NCBI GenBank assembly: GCA_012295275.1 | Contig: CM022669.1 | Location: forward strand, 1,129,573 to 1,193,572 | DNA length: 64,000 bases | Reading direction: 5' to 3' | DNA from: Chrysomallon squamiferum | Lineage: Eukaryota > Mollusca > Gastropoda > Neomphalida > Peltospiridae | Part shown: in pieces, positions 26,389-38,654 of the stretch | Numbering within the stretch: position 1 is the stretch's first letter | How the letters are laid out: each line of letters starts with the position of its first letter | Program-made: the position numbers and the translations under genes | Notes under the pieces: model-generated | Told to the model about the DNA's origin: nothing | Seen by the model: the letters and a program-made list of their open reading frames with translations, nothing else | The model's database searches: none

Positions 26389-26799
26389 CGAGAGTGAGCT
26401 CCCCACGGCAGTTTGAGTTTATTCGAAGTTAAGAAAACGACATCAAAGAACACTTGACAATGACGTCAGTGTTTACATAACAACGTCACTGGAAAATCGC
26501 CAATTTCTTCATTAATTCGTATAAACAGCAGAGAAAGCGTCGCCTTGTTTACCCTCCTCCGCCTGACCTTGCTTTCACTCGGTGTGAGGATAATCTGAGA
26601 TTTCCATACGTTTTATTCTCGTCTGCCGAGCATCAGCACAGAATCGTTAAGCGCAGATAGTCAGGTCACGATGAAAGATCACCATAATTTGTCATAAGTG
26701 ACGTCATTTAAAACAATTAATATTAACTTCATCATATTAATATTCTGTAATTATTATTTGTATTATTATTTTTATTCACTTCATTTACACAAGGCTGTT

Positions 26800-27420
26800 C
26801 ATCAGTCAGTAGAAATAATATTTTAAACATAATGATTTATCAGTCACTACAAGTTAAGTATGAAACATAATGATTTATCAGTCAGTACAAGTAAACTATG
26901 AAACATAATGATTTATCTGTCAGTACAAGTAAACTCTGAAACATGATGATTTATCAGTCAGTACAAGTAAACTCTGAAACATGATGATTTATCTGTCAGT
27001 ACAAGTAAACTCTGAAACATAATGATTTATCAGTCAGTACAAGTAAACTCTGAAACATAATGATTTATCAGTCAGTACAAGTAAACTATGAAACATAATG
27101 ATTTATCTGTCAGTACAAGTAAACTATGAAACATAATGATTTATCTGTCAGTACAAGTTAAAATGATTTATCAGTATGAAACACAAATGATTTATCTGTA
27201 TGAAACACAAAGATTTATCAATCACTACAAGTTAAAAACATAATGATTTATCAGTCACTACAAGAAACATGATGAAACATTTTTATCTGTCAGTACAAGT
27301 AAACTCTGAAACATGATGATTTATCTGTCAGTACAAGTAAACTCTGAAACATAATGATTTATCTGTCAGTACAAGTAAACTATGAAACATAATGATTTAT
27401 CTGTCAGTATATTAAACTGT
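26800..27420. repeat. 38-bp minisatellite, about 15 copies
   Basis: Unit contains tgaaacataatgatttatct followed by gtcagtacaagtaaactc. Degenerate and shortened units lie around 27160-27290. Confidence 0.95.
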
Positions 27421-28189
27421 CTAAAATTCGTGTATCGCCAGAATAGAATCAGTCTTCCCACGCGGCCACTGTTTATTTCTGCGTAATGAAATTACGTGTC
27501 ACGGTGGTTCTATTTTTAGTTCGGATGGTGCAGAACACAGAAATAATGTGGATTTGATTGGAATATGAACGATATTAACACTGCGTGATGAATTGTGGAC
27601 ATATTTCAGTACTACTGTTACCTTCAGCTACTCATATAAGTTACGTTATTGTGTCGACAGGAAGCAGACATGTAAATTCTTGTTTCGTGGTTCGGCGGTT
27701 TGTGTGCACACGAAACCAGACTACGTCAACGAGGCGCCATCTTTGTTATGCGAGTGTACCACGTGACTTGTAGAACACGTCGCTGGACTGACTCAGAAAA
27801 AAGTGAAGGAAATCGACATTTCAAAACTGACTGGCGAGGAGAGGAAAAGAAAGAAAAAATAGAAAGAAAGAAAAATACAACTGTTTTTTATATATATATC
27901 AGTTTATTATCAGTTTATCCCGCCCTACATCTACATACGCACTTATAAAACGAAAACATTTAGCACTTTCAACAAATAGCAGATTCCACGAAAAAAAACA
28001 GAAATAATAATAATTTTTTTTTTTTTAAATATAAAAATATATATACAAATAAAATAAAATAAAATAAAATTGTATAAAATAAATTACATAAATAAATAAA
28101 AACATAAATAACTAAATGAGTTTAGTAATGCGCGATACACGGTTACACAAACACAGGAAAAACGTATTACTGAGGAAAAGCGATAGAGA

Positions 28190-28400
28190 GACAAATAAAC
28201 AAACAGATAGATCGACTGATAGAGAGATAGATAGAGAGACAGTCAGACAAACAGATAAATAGAGAGGTTGATAGATAGATATGTAAATAGAGAGACATAC
28301 AGACAGAAAGATAGATTTATAGACACAAGCATATAAATAGACAGATAAACATAGACAGAAAGACAGACAGTCAGACAGTGAGACAGATATGTAGAAAGAT
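28190..28400. repeat. GATA/GACA-type tetranucleotide repeat
   Basis: Imperfect mix of gata, gaga and gaca units over about 200 bp. Confidence 0.85.
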
Positions 28401-29029
28401 CATATAGAGATACACTTTGCGCGTTACTGTGCTGTACATGCAAAATGATAACGACAAACACGACGACGACTGGAACAAGAGACGACTACGCGAGTAAAGC
28501 AGCGACGTGGAGAAAGCTGGGAACTTGTGGAGTTTCGTCTCAGACTAATTCAAGTACGGCAACCTTTGGCATACACACTCTCCAATACGGTGACATATTG
28601 AATTTACGAAAATGTACCTTTACGTGGGACAAATCCCATTACCCGATCTAATCAGAGGGTTTTTATGGATTAATTTTGCCTTAAACGCAGTAATGTCTTT
28701 ATTTGCGGCTGTAGACCTTTAGTAACCAATGATCTCATTAAAATTTCCCACAATGCGTGGCATTTAACAGATTTCCGGTCCGGTGTTAAGCCCTCACCGG
28801 TGTTCAGAAAATAGACGTTGTGTAAAAAGTCACTGGGCCTGCCAAGACGTGAAGTGAAACGTGGCGCAGATCTCACGTTCTCGCAAAAACGTGAAAATGG
28901 CAGGAATTGTTTTTTACTTAAGTAGTAAATGAAATTTAATTACTATTTAAAAAAAAATGTCCTACGGTGATAAGTGAAAACATTAAAACAAGACGCAAAG
29001 AAAAGAAACGCTGGTACAAAAATGAAACA

Positions 29030-31540
29030 TTAACGAGCAAGAAAATGAAGATAGAAAGAGAAAAGGAAGATAAGAAAATCAAGATAGAAAGAAAAGAAGA
29101 AGAAGAAAAGGAAGAGAAAGATAAAATAAAGACAAGAAAATGAAGATAGAAAGAGAAAAGGAACAAAAGAAATTGAAGATAGAAAGAGAAAATAAAGACA
29201 AGAAAATGAAGATAGAAAGAGAAAAGGAACAAAAGAAAATGAAGATAGAAAGAGAAAAGAAAGACAAGAAAGGAAGATAGAAAGAGAAAAGAAAAAACAA
29301 GAAAGTGAAGATAGAAAGAGAAAAGGAACATAAGAAAATGAAGATAGAAAGAAAGACAAGAAAAACGAAGATAGAAAGAGAAAAGAAAGATAAGAAAAAG
29401 AAGATAGAAAGAAAGACAAGAAAATGAAGATAGAAAGAAAAAAGAAAGACAAGAAAAGAAAATGAAGATAGAAAGATAAAAGAAAGACAAGAAAAAATGA
29501 AGATAGAAAGAGAAAAGAAAGACAAGAAAATGAAGATAGAAAGAGAAAAGAAAGACAGGAAAATGAAGATAGAAAGAGAAATGGAAGATAAGAAAATGAA
29601 GATAGAAATAAAGAAAGAAAGACAAGAAAACGAGATAGAAAGAAAAAGAAAGATAAGAAAGTGAAGATAGAAAGAGAAAAGAAAGAGAGGAAAATGAAGA
29701 TAGAAAGACAAAAGAAAAAGACAAGGAAGAAGAAGAGAAAGAGAAAAGAAAAAAAAGAAATGAAGATAGAAAGAGAAAAGAAAGAGAGGAAAATGAAGAT
29801 AGAAAGAAAAAGGAAAGATAAGAAAATGAAGACAGAAAGAGAAAAAAGAAAGACAAGAAAGTGAAGATAGAAAGAGAAAAGGAACATAAGAAAATGAAGA
29901 CAGAAAGAAAGACAAGAAAAACGAAGATAGAAAGAGAAAAGAAAGATAAGAAAAAAAGAAAGATAGAAAGAGAAAAGAAAGACAGGAAAATGAAGATAGA
30001 AAGAAAAAAGGAAGATAAGAAAAAATGACGAGTGAAAGAGAAAAGAAAGACAAGAAAACGAGGATAGAAAGAGAAAAGAAAGAAAAGAAAATGAAGATAG
30101 AAAGAGGAAAGAAAGACAAGACAGTGAAGATAGAAAGAGAAAAGGAAGATAAGAAACAAGAAAATGAAGATAGAAAGATAAAAGAAAGACAAGAAAAGGA
30201 AGATAGAAAGAGAAAAGGAACAAAAAGAAAATGAAGATAGAAAGAGAAAAGAAAGACAAGAAAGTGAAGATAGAAAGAGAAAAGAAAAACAAGAAAGTGA
30301 AGATAGAAAGAGAAAAGGAACATAAGAAAATGAAGATAGAAAGACCGAAGAAAGACAAGGAAGTGAAGATAGAAAGAGAAAAGAAAAACAAGAAAGTGAA
30401 GATAGAAAGAGAAATGAAAGAGAGGAAAATGAAGATAGAAAGAAAAAAATGGAACATAAGAAAATGAAAGATAGAAAGAGAAAAGAAAGACAAGAAAGTG
30501 AAGATAGAAAGAGAAAAGGAACATAAGAAAAAAAGACAGAAAGAAAGAAAAAAGAAAGACAAGAAAACGAGATAGAAAGAGAAAAAAAGAGAAGAAAATG
30601 AAGATAGAAAGAGGAAAAAAAACAAGAAAGTGAAGATAGAAAGAGAAAAGGAAGATAAGAAAATGAAGATAGAAAGAGAAAAAAAGATAAGGAAACGAAG
30701 ATAGAAAGAGAAAAGAAAGACAAGAAAATGAAGATAGAAAGAGAAAAGAAAGACAGGAAAATGAAGATAGAAAGAGAAAAAAGATAAGAAAACGAAGATA
30801 GAAAGAGAAAAGGAAGATAAGAAAATGAAGATAGAAAGAGAAAAAGATAAGGAAAACGAAGATAGAAAGAGAAAAGAAAGAAAAGAAAACGAAGATAGAA
30901 AGAGAAAAGAAAGATAAGAAAACGAAGATAGAAAGAGAAAAGGAAGATAAGAAAATGAAGATAGAAAAGAGAAAAAAAAAAAGAAGAAAAGAAAATGAAG
31001 ATAGAAAGAGAAAAGGAAGACAAGAAAGTGAAGATAGAAAGAGAAAAGGAACATAAGAAAATGAAGATAGAAAGAGAAAAGGAACATAAGAAAACGAAGA
31101 TAGAAAGAGAAAAGGAAGATAAGAAAATGAAGATAGAAAGAGAAAAGGAAGATAAGAAAAACGAAGATAGAAAGAGAAAAGGAAGATAAGAAAAGGAAGA
31201 TAGAAAGAGAAAAGGAAGATAAGAAAATGAAGATAGAAAGAGAAAAGAAAAGAAGAAAGTGAAGATAGAAAGAGAAAAGGAAGGCAAGAAAGTGAAGATA
31301 GAAAGAGAAAAGGAAGACAAGAAAAAGAAGATAGAAAGAGAAAAGAAAGGCAAAAAAATGAAGATAGAAAGAGAAAGGGAAGATGAGTTTGTGAAAAGTG
31401 AAAGAGAAAAGAAAGGTAAAGATAGAAAGAAAAAAAGATGAAAACGTGAAAGCTGAAAAGAGAAAAGAAATGTAAAGATAGAAAGAAGAAAGATGAAAAC
31501 GTGAAAGCTGAAAAAGAGAAGAATGACTAGGTAAAGTTAG
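29030..31540. repeat. Purine-rich 33-bp tandem array, about 2.5 kb
   Basis: Units contain gaagatagaaagagaaaagg followed by aagataagaaaat, with many shorter variants. The plus strand is almost wholly A and G. Few stop codons arise on the pyrimidine strand, which explains minus-strand frames of up to 856 codons made almost only of F, L and S. The plus strand can read an 11-residue repeat such as MKIEREKEDKK in short stretches. I call it non-coding. Confidence 0.95.
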
Positions 31541-31599
31541 AAAGAGAACATAAAAATATAACAGAGAGAGGATACAACATATACATATACAGAGACGCA

Positions 31600-31825
31600 T
31601 TTGTGTTTGTATGTTTATATGTGTGTGTGTATATGTATATGTGTGTTTATGTGTGTATTTATGTGTGTGTGTATTTATGTGTATATGTATGTATATGTGT
31701 GTGTCTATGTATTTATGTGTGTATATGTATGTATGTGTGTATGTATTTATGTGTGTGTATGTATGTGTATTTGTGTGTTTGTGTGTGTGTTTGTATTTAT
31801 GTGCGTGTATGTATGTGTATATATA
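31600..31825. repeat. TATG/TG microsatellite
   Basis: Mixed tatg and tgtg units following the purine array. Confidence 0.95.
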
Positions 31826-32289
31826 AAGAAGGAAGGATTAAGGTGTTCTGCCAGTATGTATAAATAAACTGAGTTCAGTCGCTGATTTATCTTGGGCGTA
31901 CGGAACTGAAGTGGGGCTGATATAACGTCACAGGTATTATTAGACTGACGTCATAATGAAAATTATTATTTTATTTCTAGAACACGTCGGTGTTATTGGA
32001 AAGTAAACTTTTAATTCCTACTTGAATTCTTACTAGGACTGAAAGCAGTAAAGAGATGCAGAATGTTTGTTTTTGCTGACAAGGGGACTGACGGTGGAGG
32101 TTAGTTAAAGAACACTATCAGTTAACTGCGTCCCTGATTATTACTTTTCCTTTTTCTTCTTTGAAATTCATTCTTATATTGGCGGTAATGTGAAAATAAT
32201 TGTTGTTTATTTTCTTTTTCCTCTTCTTCTTATTAAGACGAAGTGATATAAACACAAATGTAAGATTTACATCATGTAAGTGTCTGATA

Positions 32290-32440
32290 GTAATCTTCTT
32301 CTTCTTCTTCTTTTTCTTTTTTCTTCTTTTTCTTCTTATTATAATTAACATGAAGTGATATAAACACAAACATCATATTTAAACATGTAAGTGTCTGATC
32401 GTTCTTTTTCTTCTTCTTCTTTTTCTTTTTCTTCACATTA
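32290..32440. repeat. (TTC)n patches in a local tandem duplication
   Basis: The blocks aagtgatataaacacaaatg and aagtgatataaacacaaaca at about 32241 and 32352 are each followed by aagtgtctgat and TTC-rich sequence, so a segment of about 110 bp is duplicated. Confidence 0.8.
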
Positions 32441-32559
32441 TTATTAGTAACTCAAGATATAAAAAGAATGTCTTACAACTCAGGAAAACTGAAATAGGTT
32501 TTATCTGCAATTCAAATTTAATTTAACTTTAAAAAATCATCTGGTGTTGTGAGTTTACT

Positions 32560-32960
32560 GCTGAACAGGAGCGAGATAAAGAAGTGAAATGTGGTGAATC
32601 AAGAAGCAACATAAACACGCCAAGGACGGCGAGATCGAAGTGTTTTAGCTGCGGCGAATTATTGCGAGTCACGACTCGTTTTACACCCACGCGACAAGCT
32701 GATAAAATTAACGCCTTTAATCGCGGAAATTGAATCAGTTGTTGGAGAAAGGCGTACGGAAAGTTGCGTCCTTACATGTTTCAGCTGACTGAGAAGCGCG
32801 GCTTTTGTGCTTTCCTTGCTTGTTATTGTATCGGTCACATTGCGACGGCTGCCCTTTGCCGAGAGTTGATGACGTTTGATGCAGTCACAGCGATCTCTCA
32901 GCTTCCAGCCAGGGCCGAGCGGAACCGCACTCGGACGAGCGGAGAAAAATCTGAGTATTT
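32560..32960. other. Unique, relatively GC-rich patch, function unknown
   Basis: This stretch is richer in G, C and CpG than its surroundings and is free of tandem repeats. A minus-strand frame of 121 codons (32659-33024) crosses it but matches no family I know. It could be a regulatory element, a decayed transposon or an unrecognised exon. Confidence 0.3.
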
Positions 32961-33429
32961 GGTTCCGGCGTCGATTAACAAAAAGATTATTATTAACTTC
33001 TAATTGAAATAAAGTGAATAACATATTAAAATAAATTCATTCAGTCTTAATTTTGATGTTTTTCATGTTTGAACCAAAGCAACTAATAAAGATTTGTTTG
33101 TACATAAAAGGTGGGTTGAATTAGTGCTGCAGATTACTGGCTGTGTGAGCGGTTTTTAGGCGGGGGTCAGCAAGTATTGTGTTTCCTACAGCTAACTCGA
33201 AACACGCTGTTCCTGGCTTCAGCTTGTTTCTTCTACAGAAAATCACAATAATATTACTTCAGCTGAAATAAGAACCGATATTAGAATTGTTTATTCCAGT
33301 CAAACCGGTCCAAATTTTCAAATGCTTGTCACTAACTCGTTATAACGCTCAGTTCACTGACGTCACTTCATCTTATTACCTTATCATCACCACCATCTTA
33401 TTGTTATTATTATTTTAATTTTTTATTAG

Positions 33430-33682
<253 letters not shown>

Positions 33683-33800
33683 TTATTTGGTTGGCAGAAT
33701 GAGAAAACGTTTTTATAGCCTTGTTAATTTGTATTCGATTAACCACACTAAGCCCAAGTTTGGCTCTAAATCTCGCGATGGACGATAAGCTGACACTTAC

Positions 33801-33914
33801 TGCAGGATAAACGCGCAGCACAGACTGGTAATAGGCAATACACGCTCAATGGGATTGGAATTCACCGTCTGAAGATGTTTGTCGATGCCGGGGAACGAGA
33901 AGGGGTTCATGAGA
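33801..33914 (-). CDS. Candidate upstream exon of the neurotrophin-like gene (pro-region)
   Basis: Inferred exon of 114 nt with acceptor TTTGGACGGATTTGCAG and donor CTGCA|GTAAGTG. The open frame reads LMNPFSFPGIDKHLQTVNSN and continues to a hydrophobic end, ITSLCCAFIL. It begins with one base completing a codon and ends with CA, which joins the first G of the 25773 exon to give Gln. The phase fits on both sides. I recognise no homologous pro-domain, so membership in the neurotrophin gene rests on strand, phase and order only. The length is a multiple of three, so the exon can be skipped without a frameshift. Confidence 0.45.
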
Positions 33915-34309
33915 CTGCAAATCCGTCCAAATACCAAAACTAATCACAAATGTTAGAGGCTAAATTTGGCGGCTTGCCCACATGATGACTGGCAGGTGTA
34001 AACAGCGAAATGTCGTCTGCAGAATTTGTCACGCGCATGGACTCTGTAGGAAGAACGACACCTCTAAGTTGATCTGTGGTGTGAACGTCTTCATTTAATT
34101 TTTTAAACACAAACCATTTTACTCAATATCATCATCACGCCATCACGTCATCAATATAATAAACATGAATACAATCAACTTTCTGTTTGTTCAAATGTAT
34201 AAAATTACATTTGTAGTTGTACGCCTATGAACTAACCGCAAATAAACTGTATTACACTGCCACCATCCTCTCTCTGATTCAATTATTTCTTCTTTCCATC
34301 ATTTCTTTT

Positions 34310-34311
<2 letters not shown>

Positions 34312-34385
<74 letters not shown>
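34312..34385. repeat. (CT)n microsatellite
   Basis: About 36 CT units on the other side of the 33801-33914 exon, complementary to the GA run at 33430-33682. Confidence 0.97.
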
Positions 34386-34387
<2 letters not shown>

Positions 34388-34847
34388 AAAATAATGTAGC
34401 ATATCCAAATATTATTTAACCTCTGACGTTTTTGTTTGGTTTTCTTTTTCTTCATCTTATTTTTTTATCCACAGATAAAACTGCGTCATTCTGTCATGGA
34501 TACAGAGATAAACTAATTACACTCATGGTAGACAAAAGTGTTACTATTATGAAGTCAGAGTTTTAATTAAATCTGGATATGAATTCAAAATTTTCCGTGT
34601 GACTAATTCTAATTTTGTTTAATAACTGCAAAACATTTTAATATTAATGTTTTATTATATTTTAAAAATTTCTAGAATCTAATTAAATAAATAATATTAA
34701 TAAATAACTTTGACGCTTTTCACTGACTCTGACACACAACTACCACGACGGTGTGACGAGAGCGTAAACATCGAGGTGGACAGCAACTCTTCTGGTACAT
34801 ACGACTACAGTAGCAGCGTGGTTTTTCTTGCTGAAACAACTACTTAC

Positions 34848-34948
34848 CGTTCTTCCTCCAGAATGGACTTGAGTTGCTCAATTCTCGTACTGTCTGCTTC
34901 AAACCCGAGTCGTCCATTTGTGAAACGTGGAATCATTACTAGCAGTAT
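34848..34948 (-). CDS. Candidate exon upstream of 33801-33914, same gene
   Basis: Inferred exon of 101 nt with a strong acceptor (TTTATTTATTTCAG) and a strong donor (GAACG|GTAAGTA). It reads ILLVMIPRFTNGRLGF, then EADSTRIEQLKSILEEE, a short hydrophobic start followed by a charged, probably helical stretch. It starts on a codon boundary and ends two bases into a codon, so it joins the 33914 exon as Arg. The hydrophobic start could be the tail of a signal peptide whose ATG lies in an exon I could not place. An alternative is an unrelated minus-strand gene, for example a membrane protein followed by a coiled coil. Confidence 0.45.
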
Positions 34949-34950
34949 CT

Positions 34951-34954
34951 GAAA

Positions 34955-35005
<51 letters not shown>

Positions 35006-35052
35006 ACAAACAAACAAACAAACAAACAAACAAACAAACACAAAACAAATAA
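34951..35052. repeat. (AAAT)n then (AAAC)n microsatellite
   Basis: Begins right at the acceptor of the 34848-34948 exon. On the minus strand it provides the TTTA-rich tract before the CAG. Confidence 0.95.
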
Positions 35053-35139
35053 CTAAACATGGTACTTTTACATTTTTTCTGTTTTAATATTTCTTTGTGA
35101 ATTTTTTAGTTTTGAAAGAATGTACTTCAGGAGCTGCTT

Positions 35140-36075
35140 TATTTACGCATGTCACATAAACACACATACGTCTAGAACTGTTGTACTGAAATATATTACA
35201 TAAACACACGTACTTCTAGAACTGTTGTACTGAAATATGTGACATAAACACACATACGTCTAGAAAAATGTTATTGAAATGTGTTATAAACAGACGTACG
35301 TCTAGAAAAATGCCATTGAAATATGTTACATAACACACATATGTCTAGAATTTTTTTTATTGAAATACGTTACATAAACACACATACGTCTAGAAATGTT
35401 TTATTGAAATATGTTACATAAACCCACATACGTCTAGAACTGTTGTACTGAAATATGTTACATAAACACATATACGTCTAGAACTATGTTGTTGAAATAT
35501 GTTACATAAACACACATACGTCTAGAACAATGTTATTGAAATATGTTACATAAACACAGATAAAAGAACTGTTCTACTGAAATATGTTACATAACACACA
35601 TATGTCTAGAATTTTTGTTATTGAAATACGTTACATAAACACACATACGTCTAGAAATTTTTTATTGAAATATGTTACATAAACACACGTACTTCTAGAA
35701 TTGTTGTACTGAAATATGTTACATAAACACATATACGTCTAGAGCTATGTTGTTGAACTGTTACTAAAAACAGATAAAAGAAATAAATATGTTACATAAA
35801 ACACACGTACAAAACACAGATAAAAGAACTGTTCTACTGAAATATGTTACATAAACACACGTACTTGTAGAACTGTTGTACTGAAATATGTTACATAACC
35901 ACACGCACTTCTAGAACTGTTGTACTGAAATATGTTACATAAACACTCATATTTCTAGAACTCTTGTACTGAAATATGTTACATGAACACACGTACTTCT
36001 AGAACTCTTGTACTGAAATATGTTACATAAACACACGTACTTCTAGAACTGTTGTACTGAAATATGTTACAACGT
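35140..36075. repeat. 44-bp minisatellite, about 20 copies
   Basis: Unit contains tgttacataaacacacatac followed by gtctagaactgttgtactgaaata in two parts. Internal deletions are common near 35560-35830. Confidence 0.95.
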
Positions 36076-36179
36076 AAACATTCAAACATTTCAGTTATAT
36101 ACTCATTTCAGAAAAGGTTTCTAAAAACGTGTTTCTTGAAGCAAACATGTCTACCATTGTCCTGATTACTACTTTACTA

Positions 36180-37140
36180 CCACCGCCTGTAAACTAGCAA
36201 CACTGTACTTCTACTATTACTGCTACTATTACTACTTCTGCTATTACTGCTGCTACTATTACTATTTCTATCAATATGTAAAAATAACACTATTGAAGTT
36301 AGGTATTGTCGATAAAGTCTATGATTATTGAGTCAATAAAGGGAGGTAATCCAGTATATTATTAATTTGATCTAACAGCAGTAAACTGAAAGGCAAGCGT
36401 AATTGTGTCCTTGTAATTAATATCCTTGCATCATAATTAATATTTGATATATTAATGTGCTGTTTGTTGATACTGACAACCTTTCACCTGTACATAATAT
36501 TGTAATAAACGAATGTAATTAATACTGCTTTAACACGACAGTCAGAGTAGTCGTGTCTACTTTACAGTAATACTTCTTTTCATATAAACATTATATTTCT
36601 TTAACGAGAATTATTTTCGGTTGTACGCAGATACACAGGAATGGTTGACTTAATTCATCGGGTAAAGCTATGATATCATTATCACCACAATAATGACGCA
36701 ATGGTCTAGAGTTCGACACGTCCAAGGCTATTTACGTTCGTTTGATGTTCATTTTAAATTATGTTTAAAATCTATTACATTTGCTAACTACAGCGTTACT
36801 GTTCCTTCATACTACATAACCATTATTATTATTATTATTATACTACTTTTAATAAAACTTATACTAGTGTTACAACTTCTACTTCATCTACTGTAACCGC
36901 TGATACTACTATTCCTACTCCTGGTACAACAACAACAGCTACTATTATTTCTACTACTATTACTCACACTACTACAACTATAACTACTGTCATTACTATA
37001 CTGTGACTTCCACTATTATTACTAATCCACTACCGCTCTAAAATTACTATTATTACTGCTGTTACTGCGACTACTATTACTACTGCTGTCACTATTACAA
37101 CTACTGACTGTAACTACAGCTGCTACTACTTAAACTATTA
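36180..37140. repeat. ACT/ATT trinucleotide patches
   Basis: Imperfect CTACTATTACTG-type repeats at 36205-36290 and 36820-37135, separated by about 500 bp of unique AT-rich sequence without a recognised gene. Confidence 0.75.
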
Positions 37141-37254
37141 CGATAAAGAAAAAGAATGAAATGACATATATTCAGCCTACTAAAAGAAAAACACTCCCCA
37201 ACAAAAACAACAAACAACCACAAAAAAATTATAAAAATAAAAATAATAAAATAA

Positions 37255-37455
37255 AAAATTAAGTAAGTAAATAAATAAATAAATAAATAAAATAAAAAAT
37301 TAAGTAAGTAAATAAATAAATAAATAAATAAAATAAAAAAGGTAAAGGAATCCAATTAAGAATTAAAGAAAATACAAAATCTAAGTTTAGAGTATGCTAT
37401 GAACACGTGTTTACAGCGTTAGACTATGCTATGAACACGTGTTTACAGCGTTAGC
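37255..37455. repeat. AAAT repeats and a twofold 32-bp repeat
   Basis: Two blocks of taagtaagtaaataaataaa lie at about 37260-37340. Then agactatgctatgaacacgt plus gtttacagcgtt occurs twice between 37388 and 37454. Confidence 0.85.
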
Positions 37456-38089
37456 TAAGCGAATTACACAACGACGTATGCACATGATATGTGGTGTGGT
37501 TGCTGTCAAAGGAAACACGACAAATCAAAGCACCATTTCCCTCATCTCAAAACTTAATTTCCTAAACATCACCATTAAATATTTTCTTGTCTCTTTACGT
37601 TAAAAAAGAGAAGTGTTTGTAATTTTGTGTTCGGTACAGTCACACCAAATAATACACTGACATTTAATCTTCATTCCCTCATCTCATTTCATATTTTATA
37701 TTTTTCATTTTTTTTTTTTCATTTTCCTTTTCTTTTGTTATCATATCTTTAAATCCTTTAAATATCTTGTATAAAACACTTCTTGTTTTTTTTTTTTTTT
37801 TTTTTTTTTTCTCTTATTTCTTTAACTGTTTTGTTTGTTTCTACTTTTTTTCTAAAATTAATTTGATAAATGTTTACCATGAATAACTTTATCTTTAAAT
37901 ATGTATAAATATATCATGTACAGAATGACTCGAAATATTAACAACGACGACAGCGTCTGCAACAGCAGCAACTGCAACTGTAATGATAATAATGTTACAA
38001 CAATTATTATTACAATTATCACTATGCCCAGCACTCTGTGAGTCACTTGTTACTGTCACTACAGCTGTTATCATCAACCATGCTGATAC

Positions 38090-38117
38090 TAGTTCTACTA
38101 CTACTACTACTACTATC

Positions 38118-38160
<43 letters not shown>
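38090..38160. repeat. (CTA)n/(CCA)n trinucleotide repeat
   Basis: Pure CTA run with a few CCA units. Confidence 0.9.
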
Positions 38161-38654
38161 ACTGAAGTATTTAGCTTTTTATTTTAATATATTTTCTAAC
38201 ATGTATTATTATTAATTTAAACGGTGTGTTTTGTACGTACTGTTATATAATACCTTTGTCTAATGTTAGAAAACATCAGTATTACACTATGAGAACATTA
38301 ATAAAGATTAATATTAAATTGTTTGAATATTAGTAAAAATAAAAATTACATTGTTATAATATTAGTAAAACATTAAATTACATTGTTATAATATTAGTAA
38401 AAAAATAAAAATTACAATGCGTTTTACGTCACGACATTCACTCAGACAATATAAAGACGTATTAGCCGTAGTGACTAAAAAAAACCTTCAGTTAATAATA
38501 ATATATATATTTTTTTTAAATTAAAAATTACATTAAGTAGATGAAAACTAGAATGTCAGGGGACAAGACAATATCGTATGATGGAATGAAAGTGTGAATG
38601 AATAAATGAATTAATAATGAATGAATGCAGTTTTTCAAAAAAAAAGATGACACA

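Noticed and set aside
28936-31600. Minus-strand open frames of 805, 856 and 481 codons rich in F, L and S
   Set aside because: They are translations of the pyrimidine strand of the 33-bp purine array, overlap each other in all frames and have no family likeness.
32659-33024. 121-codon minus-strand frame in the GC-richer patch
   Set aside because: No recognisable domain, no splice-site support and ordinary length for a GC-richer patch. Kept only as a note under the unknown patch.
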